This document shows positions 44,691-53,519 of a stretch of 64,000 nt of DNA, in pieces. This DNA is from Afipia sp. GAS231 (GTDB lineage: Bacteria; Pseudomonadota; Alphaproteobacteria; Rhizobiales; Xanthobacteraceae). Position numbers and translations under genes: made by a program. Below the pieces are notes generated by a model. The model saw only the letters and a list, made by a program, of their open reading frames with translations, was not told where the DNA came from and made no database searches. Position 1 is the first letter of the stretch, and each line of letters begins with the position of its first letter. The stretch covers positions 5,752,501 to 5,816,500 of the forward strand of contig NZ_LT629703.1 in NCBI RefSeq assembly GCF_900103365.1. Direction: 5' to 3'.

Positions 44691-44936
44691 TCATCGGATT
44701 CCTTGCCCGTCCGCACGCCGCTCGCTGTCGTCGATGCTCACAATTTCCCACCGGCATTCCAGCCGGGTCTCATCGACGATCGACCAATGGCACGCCAGCA
44801 ACGGCTGCGCACACCGGTGCCGGTCTTCGGGACGGCGACGACCCGGCTGATTGTCATTGGAATGTGCAGCCTCAAGCCGGCGCGGCATAAAATGCCGCGG
44901 CTCAAAACGCCGGAATCTTGCGAGTTTTTCGAACAT
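44691..44936 (-). CDS. Small basic hypothetical protein (81 aa)
   Basis: The ATG at 44936 has an excellent ribosome site (GGAGGTGA at 44940-44947 on the minus strand). The protein is basic and soluble: MFEKLARFRRFEPRHFMP, then SNDNQPGRRRPEDRHR, then ACHWSIVDETRLECRWEIV with three cysteines overall. The motif HW...D.TRLECRW recalls short conserved hypothetical proteins of bradyrhizobia, from memory. Probably the first gene of a two-gene unit with the 37-residue membrane protein. Function unknown. Confidence 0.65.
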   Translation of the reverse strand: MFEKLARFRRFEPRHFMPRRLEAAHSNDNQPGRRRPEDRHRCAQPLLACHWSIVDETRLECRWEIVSIDDSERRADGQGIR

Positions 44937-45206
44937 CGCTCACCTCCATATCCGCTTTGCGCGGCAGGCCGGTGAGCGGACGGTCAGCCAGTCGCGACCA
45001 TCACCCTCACGCGGCCATTGCCCGCGCGATCAATCTTCTTGTTTTGCGGCATCGCCAGACCGATCATGGTCGTCGGGGTGACGTTGCCAAAGGTGGTACT
45101 GCCCATGGGCTCTCTATTGGCGTTGGATGCTTGTCTCGAACAAAATGCTCTGGACAACAATTTGGCAGGTACGCCTGACCTGCATCGCTGTCAAGCGCAT
45201 TTTCAT
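44937..45206. other. Intergenic region between divergent small gene and CsoR-like gene
   Basis: 270 bases with no gene I can support. One plus-strand frame (from 45018) has some hydrophobic content but overlaps the palindromic operators and has no ribosome site. Promoters for both flanking genes are expected here. Confidence 0.5.
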
Positions 45207-45245
45207 ATCCTCCCGGGAGGATCGTGGTTATCCTCCACGGAGGAT
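45207..45245 (+). promoter_or_regulatory. Two tandem 16-bp palindromes, likely operators of the CsoR-like repressor
   Basis: ATCCTCCCGGGAGGAT (45207-45222, perfect) and ATCCTCCACGGAGGAT (45230-45245, arms perfect, two central bases differ). Centres are 23 bases apart, about two helical turns. The second one runs into the ribosome-site sequence AGGAG before the ATG at 45257, so bound protein would block both transcription and ribosome access. GC-rich centre with A/T ends resembles known CsoR/RcnR-family operators. Confidence 0.75.
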
Positions 45246-45256
45246 AGGAGATTCCA

Positions 45257-45523
45257 ATGACGGACCACCCGCACTCTGCAATCGGCCGGCGCCTGAAGCG
45301 CGCCAATGGCCACCTCGAAAAGATCATAGCGATGATCGAGCAGGGCAGGCCTTGCGCCCAGATCGCACAACAGCTTCAAGCCGTGGAGAGCGCCATCGAG
45401 AATGCGAAGAAGGCGTTGATACACGATCATATCAGCCATGGCCTCGAACGATCGTTCAAAGCATCGGGTTCGAAAGGTCAGGCTGCGCTCAGAGACTTCC
45501 GGTTGATCGCAAAATATCTCTGA
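45257..45523 (+). CDS. CsoR/RcnR/FrmR family transcriptional repressor
   Basis: 88-residue all-helical DUF156 repressor: RRLKRANGHLEKIIAMIEQG, RPCAQIAQQLQAVESAIENA, KKALIHDHISHGLERSF. Of the three CsoR copper ligands, Cys (C33) and His (H58) are kept but the third Cys is Gly (G62). That points away from Cu(I)-CsoR and towards FrmR-like (formaldehyde) or another sensor, an inference. The ATG at 45257 has AGGAG upstream, overlapping the second palindrome. No transporter, frmA or copper gene is adjacent, so it is an orphan that at least regulates itself. Family is secure. Confidence 0.92.
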   Translation: MTDHPHSAIGRRLKRANGHLEKIIAMIEQGRPCAQIAQQLQAVESAIENAKKALIHDHISHGLERSFKASGSKGQAALRDFRLIAKYL

Positions 45524-45667
45524 CGCGAAACCGCACCCCCGTGGCGGTGTTTCCCGCCCGGTGGTTCGATGTAGAGATCACACGAATCTCATTTGCGGAA
45601 GGATCAGCCGCTCCGCTCGCTGCGCGACCGATCGCCTCCCTCCAAAGCCGGGGGAGTCGAAGTACGC

Positions 45668-46915
45668 CTACCGCCTGAACCGCGCCACCAGTTCGACATG
45701 CGGCGTGTGGCGGAACTGATCCACGGGCGTCACGCCGTCGATCTTGTAGCCGCCGTCGATCAGGATTTTCGCGTCGCGCGCAAAGGTCGCGACATTGCAG
45801 GACACCGCGACCACCGTCGGAATTTTGCTGGCCGCCAGTTGGGTCGCAACCGCTTGCGCGCCCTGGCGGGGCGGGTCGAACACCACCGTGTCGTAGTCGC
45901 GCAGCTCCTGCGGCACCAGCGGACGCCGGAACAGGTCGCGCATCTCGGCCTTGAGCGGCTTCAATCCCGAGGTCGATGTCGCGGCTTTCTGCAGCGCTGC
46001 GATCGAGCCGGCGTCGTTGTCGAACGCCGCGACCCGTGCTTTCGCGGCCAGCCGCAGCGCAAACGGGCCGACGCCGCAAAACAAGTCGGCGATATGCTTG
46101 GCGCGCTTGCAATGATCGGCCACGAGGGCCGCCAGCGTTTCTTCGCCGGCGACGGTTGCCTGCAGGAACGAGCCCGGCGGTAACGCGACCTGCGCGGAGC
46201 CGACGCTGATCACAGGTACGGTGCGCATCAGGACCAGTTCGCCATGGCGGGTCAGCCGCGCCAGCCGGTGTTGCTTGGCGACCTCGGAGAGTTTTTCGAT
46301 CAGCTTGGTCGACACCGGCCCGGAGCCGCGGACGTCGACATCGAGCCCGCTCGCGGTGGCGGTGACCTGGATGTCGAGCGGCTTGCCGACGCCGATCAGC
46401 GGTTCGGCAATGGCCCAGGCGGCCTCGATCGCGCCGTCGAGATGCGGGTCGAGGATCGGGCAGCGGTCGATCGGGACGATGTCGTGCGAACTGACCGCGG
46501 CGAAGCCGACCTTGAGCACCTCGTGCGTTCCCATCCGCGCGTGCAGGGTGATGCGGCGGCGGCCGGCGCCGTGCGCATCGACCAGCGGAGCTACGTCGCA
46601 TGCGACCCCGTCCTGCGCCAGCGTCGTCACCACGATGTCGCGCTTCCAGGCGCGATAGCGTTCCGTCTCCCAGTGCTGGATCGCACAGCCGCCGCAGACG
46701 CCGAAATGCGGACAGAACGGCGCGATCCGTTCCGGGCTGGCTTTATCGACCGCGATCAGCCGGCGGCGGTCGGGATGGTGGCCGGGGACCGGCGCGACCT
46801 CGATCGCTTCGCCGCCGAGTGTGTACGGCACGTAGACGCTCGCGCCGCCGACAGTCGTGACGCCGTCGCCGCGATGGCCGACATGGTCGATGACGAGACG
46901 CTCGGTGTCAGCCAC
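45668..46915 (-). CDS. Class I SAM-dependent RNA m5U-type methyltransferase (TrmA/RlmD family)
   Basis: 415 residues. N-terminal TRAM-like strand region, an iron-sulfur cysteine cluster ([15 protein letters not shown] plus Cys in DRCPI), the SAM site ([16 protein letters not shown]), VFDPPRQGA and the nucleophilic Cys in [12 protein letters not shown]. These define RlmC/RlmD/TrmA-type uridine-5-methyltransferases of rRNA or tRNA. Start is GTG at 46915, overlapping the tlyA 3' end by 8 bases; a longer start at 47008 would extend far into tlyA. Third gene of the operon. Which RNA position is methylated is not determined. Confidence 0.92.
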   Translation of the reverse strand: MADTERLVIDHVGHRGDGVTTVGGASVYVPYTLGGEAIEVAPVPGHHPDRRRLIAVDKASPERIAPFCPHFGVCGGCAIQHWETERYRAWKRDIVVTTLAQDGVACDVAPLVDAHGAGRRRITLHARMGTHEVLKVGFAAVSSHDIVPIDRCPILDPHLDGAIEAAWAIAEPLIGVGKPLDIQVTATASGLDVDVRGSGPVSTKLIEKLSEVAKQHRLARLTRHGELVLMRTVPVISVGSAQVALPPGSFLQATVAGEETLAALVADHCKRAKHIADLFCGVGPFALRLAAKARVAAFDNDAGSIAALQKAATSTSGLKPLKAEMRDLFRRPLVPQELRDYDTVVFDPPRQGAQAVATQLAASKIPTVVAVSCNVATFARDAKILIDGGYKIDGVTPVDQFRHTPHVELVARFRR

Positions 46916-47669
46916 GGCGCGCCCCGATGAAGAATTCGATGTTGCCGTCGCCGCCGGCAATGGAGGACGGAAACACCTGGATGTCGGTGCAGCCAAGCGA
47001 TGTCGCAAAGGCCGAGATATCGTCGCAGACTTGCTGGTGCACGAACGCGTTCTTGATGATGCCGTGCTTGGAATGTTTTCGTTCGGCCTCGAATTGCGGC
47101 TTGATCAGCGCCAGCAGGTGCATCGGCGCCGCCGCCAGCGACAGCGCCACCGGCAGCACGGCTTTCAGCGAAATGAAGCTGACGTCGATGACGACGACAT
47201 CGGGCCGCGCCGGCAGCCGCTTGCCTTCGTAGGCGCGGATATCCGTTTCTTCCATCGACACGATGTGGGGATGGCTTTGCAGCGAGTGGTGCAACTGGCC
47301 GTGGCCGACGTCGATGGCGAACACAAGGCTGGCGCCGTTCGCCAGCAGCACCTCGGTAAAGCCGCCGGTGGAGGCGCCGACGTCGAGGCAGACATGGCCT
47401 TCGATCTCGATCGGATACTGTTCCAGCGCGCCGGCCAGCTTGACGCCGCCGCGCGAGACCCATGGGTGGGCGGGCTGCGCGGAAATTTCTACGTCAGTGG
47501 CGATCGTCTCCGACGCCTTCAGCACCTGCTTGCCGCCGGCGATCACAAAACCCGCCTCGATCGCGGCACGGGCGCGGGCGCGGCTTTCGAACAGGCCGCG
47601 CTCGACCAGCAGCACGTCCGCGCGCTTGCGGGAAGATGTTTCGCTGTCGCTCTTGTTGGCCAAGTTCAA
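46908..47669 (-). CDS. tlyA: TlyA family rRNA 2'-O-methyltransferase
   Basis: 253 residues. N-terminal S4 RNA-binding domain ([35 protein letters not shown]) and a FtsJ-like methyltransferase fold ([58 protein letters not shown]), with the K-D-K type catalytic set plausible. Methylates ribose in rRNA. Start TTG at 47669 overlaps the preceding stop as TTGA. Middle gene of a tightly overlapped operon. An old hemolysin A name exists, but RNA methylation is the supported role. Confidence 0.93.
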   Translation of the reverse strand: MNLANKSDSETSSRKRADVLLVERGLFESRARARAAIEAGFVIAGGKQVLKASETIATDVEISAQPAHPWVSRGGVKLAGALEQYPIEIEGHVCLDVGASTGGFTEVLLANGASLVFAIDVGHGQLHHSLQSHPHIVSMEETDIRAYEGKRLPARPDVVVIDVSFISLKAVLPVALSLAAAPMHLLALIKPQFEAERKHSKHGIIKNAFVHQQVCDDISAFATSLGCTDIQVFPSSIAGGDGNIEFFIGARRG

Positions 47670-48226
47670 CTCGTTTTGCCGACGGCGCGACCCGCCGCGA
47701 GAACGACACAGGCCTCGAACGAGGTGAGGTCGTGCCAGATATCGGCCGGCGCCTGTCGCGGCGCCACCAGTTTAGCACCGTGCAGGTCGAGTGCGTGAAT
47801 CATCATGAGGTTGTCGGGCAGGCCGAAATCCTCGACGGTGAGGCCGTCTTTGTCGGTCCAAACATCGGCGGATTTCGTCACCGCGCCAAACCGCCTGACG
47901 CGCTCGACATAAACGGCCGGATCGTTGCTGTAGGCGAGGCAGAATTTGCCGCGGCCGGCCATGTAGCCGAGTTCATAGACGGTGCCGGCATCGGCGCTGG
48001 GGCCGCGAAACGGCGTCAGGTTGGCGATAACAGCATCCGCGGCGTCCATCATCGCTTCGTTGCCCTTGAAGATCGTAAGTGAAGCGTCGCCGGCGGTGAG
48101 GTCGATCGCGTTGTCGAGCGGATAGAGGCCGCGCGCGCCGTGGCCGGCGCAGATCGCGGCTTTGCGTTTTCCGATCTCGACAGCATCCGGCAGGAACACA
48201 TCGGGGCCTGCCAGATAGATCTTCAT
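47666..48226 (-). CDS. Nucleoside 2-deoxyribosyltransferase
   Basis: 186 residues. YLAGPDVFLPDA at the N-terminus, YPLDNAIDL, ADAVIANLTPFRGPSADAGT and VYELGYMAGRGK with the catalytic Glu of N-deoxyribosyltransferases. Moves deoxyribose between bases in nucleotide salvage, or hydrolyses modified nucleotides. The ATG at 48226 is the start that begins directly at the core; the ribosome site is weak. First gene of the overlapped operon with tlyA and the RNA methyltransferase. Cytosolic. Confidence 0.9.
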   Translation of the reverse strand: MKIYLAGPDVFLPDAVEIGKRKAAICAGHGARGLYPLDNAIDLTAGDASLTIFKGNEAMMDAADAVIANLTPFRGPSADAGTVYELGYMAGRGKFCLAYSNDPAVYVERVRRFGAVTKSADVWTDKDGLTVEDFGLPDNLMMIHALDLHGAKLVAPRQAPADIWHDLTSFEACVVLAAGRAVGKTS

Positions 48227-48244
48227 GAGGTCACCGGCGGTCCA

Positions 48245-48292
48245 TAGCGTTTTCGAGCGAAGTGGACGCCGGTTCGCGTGAAGAAAACGCGT
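48245..48292. repeat. Dispersed 48-bp palindromic repeat, copy 4
   Basis: TAGCGTTTTCGAGCGAAGTG ... GTGAAGAAAACGCGT. Closest to copy 3. It sits between dxs and the deoxyribosyltransferase gene. Confidence 0.85.
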
Positions 48293-48304
48293 CAAAACAA
48301 AAGT

Positions 48305-48329
48305 TAGAGCCTTAATTCAAGGCTCTAAT
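48305..48329 (-). terminator. Rho-independent terminator of dxs
   Basis: TTAGAGCCTT, loop of 5, AAGGCTCTAA; on the minus strand the stem is followed by CTTTTGTTTTG. It lies about 85 bases after the dxs stop. Confidence 0.8.
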
Positions 48330-48414
48330 TCGGCGATCTTTCCCGACGCGAAGCGGTCGCCGCTTCGCGTGACAACGCTTACGCGTTACTCACCAGGATC
48401 AGGCGAGCTTGCAA

Positions 48415-50340
48415 TCAGGCCAACTTAACCGTCTCGGCCTTGTAGTCCTTGCCGAGTGCGTCGAACACCTTGGCAACGATGCCCTTGGCGTCGAGGCCGG
48501 CGTGGGCATACATCGCGTTCGGCGAGTCGTGGTCGATGAACTCGTCGGGCAGGATCATCGCGCGCATCTTCAGGCCGCCGTCGAGCATCCCGTTGTCGGA
48601 CAGCGTCTGCATGACGTGCGAGCCGAAGCCGCCGATCGAGCCTTCCTCGATGGTCAGCAGCACCTCGTGGTCACGCGCCAGCTTCAGCACCAGCTCGACA
48701 TCCAGCGGCTTCATGAAGCGGGCGTCGGCAATGGTGGTGGACAGGCCGTGGGCGGCGAGTTCGTCGGCAGCCTTTTCGCATTCGGCCATGCGGGTGCCGA
48801 ACGACAGCAATGCCACCTTGTTGCCCTGGCGGACGACACGGCCCTTGCCGATTTCGAGGGGAATGCCGACTTCCGGCATTTCGACGCCGCGGCCTTCGCC
48901 CCGCGGATAGCGCACCGCGCTCGGGCGGTCGTTGATCGCGACCTGGGTCGCAACCATGTGCACCAGCTCGGCCTCGTCGGAGGCCGCCATGATGACGAAG
49001 TTCGGCAGACAGCCGAGATAGGCGAGATCGAACGAGCCGGCATGGGTCGCGCCGTCGGCGCCGACCAGGCCGGCGCGATCGATTGCAAAGCGAACCGGCA
49101 GGCTCTGGATCGCGACGTCGTGGACCACCTGGTCATAGCCGCGCTGCAGGAAGGTCGAATAGATCGCGCAGAACGGCTTGTAGCCTTCGGTGGCCAGACC
49201 GGCCGCGAAGGTCACGGCATGCTGCTCGGCGATGCCGACGTCGAAGGTGCGCTTCGGGAATGCCTTGTTGAAGATGTCGATGCCGGTGCCCGAGGGCATC
49301 GCGGCGGTGATGCCGACGATCTTGTCGTCCTTTTCGGCTTCCTTCACGAGGCTCTGGCCGAACACGTTCTGATAGGACGGCGCATTCGGCTTGGCCTTGG
49401 CCTGGGCGCCGGTGGCGACGTCGAACTTGGCGACAGCGTGGTACTTGTCGGCGGAGGCTTCCGCCGGGCCGTAGCCCTTGCCCTTCTGCGTCACGACGTG
49501 GACCAGGATCGGGCCGGTCTCCATGTCGCGGACGTTCTTCAGCACCGGCAGCAGATGGTCGAGATTGTGGCCGTCGATCGGGCCGACATAATAGAAGCCG
49601 AGCTCCTCGAACAACGTGCCGCCGTCCATCATGAAGCCGCGGGAATATTCCTCGACGCGGTTGGCGCGGTTGGCGATGATCTTCGGCAGCCGCTTGTTGA
49701 TCTGCTTGGCGGCCTCGCGCAGCGTGCGATAGGTCTTGCCGGAGTAGAGGCGGGACAGATAGGCCGACATGGCGCCGACCGGCGGCGCGATCGACATGTC
49801 GTTGTCGTTGAGGATGACGATCAGCCGCGAATTCATCGCGCCGGCATTGTTCATGGCCTCATAGGCCATGCCGGCCGACATCGAGCCGTCACCGATTACG
49901 GCGATCACGTTGTTCTTGCCGCCGGAGAGGTCGCGGGCGACGGCCATGCCGAGGCCGGCCGAGATCGAGGTCGAGGAATGCGCAGCGCCAAACGGATCGT
50001 AGTCGCTCTCGGTGCGCTTGGTGAAGCCGGACAGGCCGCCGCCGGTGCGCAGCGTGCGGATGCGGTCGCGGCGTCCGGTCAGGATCTTGTGCGGGTAGGC
50101 CTGGTGGCCGACGTCCCAGATCAGGCGATCGCGGGGCGTGTCGAAGATGTAATGGATCGCGGTGGTCAGCTCGACCACGCCGAGGCCGGCGCCGAAATGG
50201 CCGCCAGTGACCGAGACCGCGTCGATGGTTTCCTGCCGCAGCTCGTCGGCAACCTGCCGCACCTGCTCGATCTTGAGCTTGCGCAGGTCATCGGGCGTGC
50301 GGATGGTGTCGAGAAGCGGCGTTTTACTAAATGTGGTCAC
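48415..50340 (-). CDS. dxs: 1-deoxy-D-xylulose-5-phosphate synthase
   Basis: 641 residues, standard length. First step of the MEP isoprenoid pathway, also feeding thiamine and pyridoxine. Thiamine-diphosphate motif [18 protein letters not shown], transketolase features [14 protein letters not shown] and [14 protein letters not shown], then [21 protein letters not shown] and the C-terminal domain [19 protein letters not shown] at 50340 gives [13 protein letters not shown], the start usual for rhizobia, with GGAAT just upstream; an ATG 7 codons earlier lacks a ribosome site. A CRP/FNR-like palindrome lies 150-165 bases upstream. Confidence 0.96.
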   Translation of the reverse strand: MTTFSKTPLLDTIRTPDDLRKLKIEQVRQVADELRQETIDAVSVTGGHFGAGLGVVELTTAIHYIFDTPRDRLIWDVGHQAYPHKILTGRRDRIRTLRTGGGLSGFTKRTESDYDPFGAAHSSTSISAGLGMAVARDLSGGKNNVIAVIGDGSMSAGMAYEAMNNAGAMNSRLIVILNDNDMSIAPPVGAMSAYLSRLYSGKTYRTLREAAKQINKRLPKIIANRANRVEEYSRGFMMDGGTLFEELGFYYVGPIDGHNLDHLLPVLKNVRDMETGPILVHVVTQKGKGYGPAEASADKYHAVAKFDVATGAQAKAKPNAPSYQNVFGQSLVKEAEKDDKIVGITAAMPSGTGIDIFNKAFPKRTFDVGIAEQHAVTFAAGLATEGYKPFCAIYSTFLQRGYDQVVHDVAIQSLPVRFAIDRAGLVGADGATHAGSFDLAYLGCLPNFVIMAASDEAELVHMVATQVAINDRPSAVRYPRGEGRGVEMPEVGIPLEIGKGRVVRQGNKVALLSFGTRMAECEKAADELAAHGLSTTIADARFMKPLDVELVLKLARDHEVLLTIEEGSIGGFGSHVMQTLSDNGMLDGGLKMRAMILPDEFIDHDSPNAMYAHAGLDAKGIVAKVFDALGKDYKAETVKLA

Positions 50341-50489
50341 AGCGATATTCCAATTTTGCATGTCGGGGGCGAACGGCCCGACGCGAGATGGGGTGCGCGT
50401 TAACCGCGCTGCGAAAATCCAGACGCCGCTGCCATCTCGGCAGGCTGGTGACTGATTTGAAAGCCTAGATGCACTCCGGATCAGACCAT

Positions 50490-50505
50490 GTGATATGCAT
50501 CACGT
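50490..50505. promoter_or_regulatory. CRP/FNR-like palindrome upstream of dxs
   Basis: TGTGATATGCATCACG fits TGTGA-N6-TCACA with one mismatch. It lies in the gap between dxs and the next upstream gene, 150-165 bases before the dxs start. Single site, not proven. Confidence 0.4.
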
Positions 50506-50540
50506 TGGTAGCTTTAACCCTTCCCGGTCAGTTTCTTTAG

Positions 50541-50690
50541 CTATTTGAAGTGCTTACTGCCGTCGTAAAGCGGCGGCAGGCCGCGCTCCTCAGCCCATAG
50601 AAGTGCAAGCTTTACACCAAACCACGGGCCAAAGCCAACCCGCCGAACCGGGCCCGGTTCCAGGCCGCCGGGCTCAAATACCTCCGCTTC
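50541..50690 (-). other. In-frame coding-like extension after the stop of the 50691 gene
   Basis: Directly after the TAA of the hydrolase-like gene the same frame stays open for 49 codons to a TAG at 50541. It encodes a protein-like sequence (VRRVGFGPWFGVKLALLWAE, GLPPLYDGSKHFK) but has no ATG, GTG or TTG start in frame. It may be a C-terminal part cut off by a point mutation, a read-through product or chance. GC at third positions is lower than in nearby genes. The gap 50341-50690 otherwise holds only the palindrome at 50490. Confidence 0.35.
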
Positions 50691-51989
50691 TTAGCCGCTG
50701 CGGCGGGCGGAAGGTTCAATTTCGCCCAATTCGGTGCCACCGGAGGCATCCGTTTTAGCCGTTTCGATCCTTTTCCAGGCCCATTCCCGGGTCGCGGGGT
50801 CGCCGGTCGCGACATCAAGCGCGGCGTCGGGGATAGCCATGCGTGCGGCGAGGGGGATCGGTCCGCAGACGATCATGAAGAAATCGTAGGCGTGGGGCCG
50901 CTCGTTGGCCATCACGAACTGGAAATGGACCCGGAAGAACTTCCAGCGGAACACGTTGTAATGGTCGGGATTGATGATGTCGCGAAACCGCACCACCACG
51001 ATTCTCGGATTGCGCCGGTTCGAACCGACGTCGATGTCATGGCCGGCGATCGGATCGAACGGAAAGAAGTTCATCACGTCCTTGCGTGACTGGCAGTCGA
51101 TCCAGTCGATCGAAGGCTCGACCGCCAGCATCCGCAAGTGCTCGCGGAACGGCTGCGACACCTTATGGAAGCCGACGATCGGGAAGTTTCCCCCGATCGT
51201 CAAAAGCACGATGCGCGGGCCGTGGCGCCCGAGATCGGGATCGAGTTGCAGCGCCCGCGCCAGCATTTCGGTGCCCAAGAACGATCCCGAGCTGTGGCCG
51301 ACGATGACGATTTCCTCGGCGTCGCTCTCGCGCGCGGTCTTGACCAGATGTTGCGCAAAGCGGTCGATACGCTGGTCCCATTCGGGGCGGGCGCGGTGCG
51401 AGAATTCCCAGGTCCAGATCGTGTCCGACAGCACGTACAGCAGATAGGTCTGGTTTTCGGTGTATTTGAGCACGGTGCCGAGCACGGCGACGAACGCCGC
51501 CAGCGCCGCGGCGATGCTGAAGGCATTGGGGATACCGATCGCATCGAGCCCTTTCTCGAACGCATAAGCGAGCCCGGCCGCCGCGATCGCCTCCAGCAGC
51601 AGCAGGAAATGCGGGTAGGTGATGAAGGTCGCAAACCGCCAGTTGGCGCGCCAGAACCGCGCAATGGTGCCTGAAAATACCAGCCGCCAGTAGATCCAGA
51701 CCGCCTGCAGCACCGTGCGCCAGATCGGCTGTGCGAGGTCGCGCTGGATGAAGTCTTCAAACCGCAGGAAATCGTAGCTGGTGCGGGTCTGCCAGTCGTC
51801 GGCCTTGGTCTCGATGGACCAGGAGGCGATTTCGCCGTCGGGCGCCGCCTGCGGACGGCCCAGCGTGGCGGTGAGCCCGTAAAGCCGGGAGAACTTCCGC
51901 AGTTCGGTCCGAAACATGCGGTAATACTGCGCCAGCCCGCGCGGATCGTATCCCTGGATGTAGATGATATGGCGGTGCTGAACGCGCAC
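50691..51989 (-). CDS. Membrane-associated alpha/beta-hydrolase-like hypothetical protein
   Basis: 432 residues. N-terminal soluble part, two hydrophobic helices near residues 130-185 (FLLLLEAIAAAGLAYAF; FSIAAALAAFVAVLGTVL), then a hydrolase-like half with the nucleophile elbow IVIVGHSSGSFLGTE and downstream ILLTIGG-like strand VLLTIGGNFPIV. A Ser nucleophile in GHSSG suggests an esterase or lipase fold; the acid and His are not identified with confidence. Ends in EPSARRSG before a TAA, with the frame staying open beyond. Conserved hypothetical type; function unknown. Confidence 0.8.
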   Translation of the reverse strand: MRVQHRHIIYIQGYDPRGLAQYYRMFRTELRKFSRLYGLTATLGRPQAAPDGEIASWSIETKADDWQTRTSYDFLRFEDFIQRDLAQPIWRTVLQAVWIYWRLVFSGTIARFWRANWRFATFITYPHFLLLLEAIAAAGLAYAFEKGLDAIGIPNAFSIAAALAAFVAVLGTVLKYTENQTYLLYVLSDTIWTWEFSHRARPEWDQRIDRFAQHLVKTARESDAEEIVIVGHSSGSFLGTEMLARALQLDPDLGRHGPRIVLLTIGGNFPIVGFHKVSQPFREHLRMLAVEPSIDWIDCQSRKDVMNFFPFDPIAGHDIDVGSNRRNPRIVVVRFRDIINPDHYNVFRWKFFRVHFQFVMANERPHAYDFFMIVCGPIPLAARMAIPDAALDVATGDPATREWAWKRIETAKTDASGGTELGEIEPSARRSG

Positions 51990-52152
51990 GAACTGTCCCC
52001 AGACTGTTGGCGGGACTATATCAGGCCGTCTGGCGCGCCAAGAGCTAATTCGATGGCAAATTGTGCAGCCGCCTGCTTCAGGTGGCCGCGGAACGCGCTG
52101 AATTCGCTTAATGTTCTCGAAAGACGGCCCGCGCGATATTGCCGCGCACCGC

Positions 52153-52404
52153 CTACTGCACGTCGAGCGGCTCGGTCCCGGTCACCTGGCCGGAGGCGTC
52201 GGTGGTGATCTTGTCGACCCGGGCCTCGGCCTGCCGCAGCAATTCCTCGCAGCGCCGTTTCAAGGCCTCGCCGCGCTCGTAGATCGCGACCGATTCCTCC
52301 AGCGGCACCTTGCCGTCCTCGAGCCGCCGCACGATCGTTTCCAGTTCCTCGATCGCGCGCTCGAAGGTGAGTTTCTTGACGTCCGCCTGGGTGGTCTCGG
52401 CCAT
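52153..52404 (-). CDS. xseB: Exodeoxyribonuclease VII small subunit
   Basis: 83 residues, normal length. Helical hairpin typical of XseB: LTFERAIEELETIVRRLEDG, VPLEESVAIYERGEALKRRC, ELLRQAEARVDKIT. Partner of XseA in single-strand DNA degradation and mismatch repair; xseA is not in the window. It lies 73 bases downstream of the histone deacetylase-like gene on the same strand, a linkage common in Rhizobiales, so the two are probably co-transcribed. Confidence 0.95.
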   Translation of the reverse strand: MAETTQADVKKLTFERAIEELETIVRRLEDGKVPLEESVAIYERGEALKRRCEELLRQAEARVDKITTDASGQVTGTEPLDVQ

Positions 52405-52477
52405 ACTTGCGTTCCCGGTTGCGCCCCGTCAGGGCGCAGAATCAAACAAATTTATAGGGACGTATTGTGGCGGGGAT

Positions 52478-53404
52478 CTACCCGGCCATCAATGCGGTGA
52501 CGTGTTCCGCCACCGACTCTTTCAGCCCCTGCAGGTCGTAGCCGCCCTCCAGCACCGAGACAACCCGGCCGCCGGCGCTGGCGTTCGCCGTGTCCATCAG
52601 CTTGCGCGTGACCCAGCCGAAATCCTCGGCCTTGACGTTCAGGGAAGCCAGGGGATCGCGGTAATGCGCGTCGAAGCCGGCCGAAATGATGATCAGTTCC
52701 GGGCCGAATTTCTGCAACTGCGGCAGGATCAGGTTTTCGAATGCGGCGCGGAATTTGGCGCTGCCGTCTTCGGAGGCCAGCGGCGCATTGACGATGGTGT
52801 CGTGCTCGCCGCGTTCGCCAGAGGCGCCGGTGCCGGGAAACAGCGGCATCTGGTGCGTCGAGCAATACATCACGGTCGGATCGGACCAGAAGATGTCCTG
52901 GGTGCCGTTGCCGTGATGGACGTCGAAATCGACGACCGCGGCGCGTTCGATGCCGTATTTGCGCTGGGCGTGACGGGCGGCGATCGCGGCATTGTCGAAG
53001 AAGCAGAAGCCCATCGGCTTGCTGGCCTCGGCGTGATGGCCGGGCGGACGCACCGCGACGAAGGCATTGTGATGCTGACCGGTCATGACCGCGTCGGTCG
53101 CGGCGACCGCGCCGCCGACGCCGCGCATCACGGCTTCCCAGGTGCCGGGCGACATCGAGGTGTCGCCGTCGATATAGATCAGGCCGCTGCTCGGCGCGAT
53201 GTGGCGGAGTTCGCCGACATAATGCTCGCCATGGCAGAGCGTGACGGAATCGAGGCTGCCTTCCGGCGCCTCGCCGCGCACCAGCGCCTTGAAGCGATCT
53301 TCGCCCAAAACCTCGGCGACGGCGCGCAGCCGGTCAGGGCGTTCGGGGTGCCCCGGGGGCGTCAGATGGTCGAGACAGGCGGAATGCGTCAGAAGCAGCG
53401 TCAT
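52478..53404 (-). CDS. Histone deacetylase family protein (acetoin utilization type)
   Basis: 308-residue zinc amidohydrolase of the HDAC/AcuC/acetylpolyamine amidohydrolase superfamily. Active-site His pair in VAVRPPGHHAEAS, zinc ligands in VVDFDVHHGNGTQDIF (Asp and His) and the late Asp in IIISAGFDAHYRDPL. FPGTGASGERG is also characteristic. It removes acetyl groups from lysine or polyamine substrates; bacterial targets are mostly unknown. ATG at 53404. Upstream partner of xseB. Confidence 0.94.
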   Translation of the reverse strand: MTLLLTHSACLDHLTPPGHPERPDRLRAVAEVLGEDRFKALVRGEAPEGSLDSVTLCHGEHYVGELRHIAPSSGLIYIDGDTSMSPGTWEAVMRGVGGAVAATDAVMTGQHHNAFVAVRPPGHHAEASKPMGFCFFDNAAIAARHAQRKYGIERAAVVDFDVHHGNGTQDIFWSDPTVMYCSTHQMPLFPGTGASGERGEHDTIVNAPLASEDGSAKFRAAFENLILPQLQKFGPELIIISAGFDAHYRDPLASLNVKAEDFGWVTRKLMDTANASAGGRVVSVLEGGYDLQGLKESVAEHVTALMAG

Positions 53405-53519
53405 GCAAAATCCTGGCGCATTTCAATTGCGCTTGGCGGGAAGGTTCCAATCTAGGCGTTCGGAGCCCGCTCGGAAAGAGCCCTGGCCGCCGGGTATAAC
53501 GCCGTTCCGGCGCCCCGGT

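Noticed and set aside
44263..44757. 164-codon minus-strand frame near the ABC operon
   Set aside because: Overlaps two better supported small genes in another frame, with no ribosome site and no domain.
45018..45260. 80-codon plus-strand frame with a hydrophobic start
   Set aside because: Runs through both palindromic operators and into the repressor start; no ribosome site.
48409..50403. 664-codon plus-strand frame opposite dxs
   Set aside because: Shadow of dxs with biased composition and no ribosome site.
50980..51020. Possible tRNA T-arm (GGTTCGAACC)
   Set aside because: It lies inside the hydrolase-like coding sequence and no acceptor or anticodon arms can be built around it.
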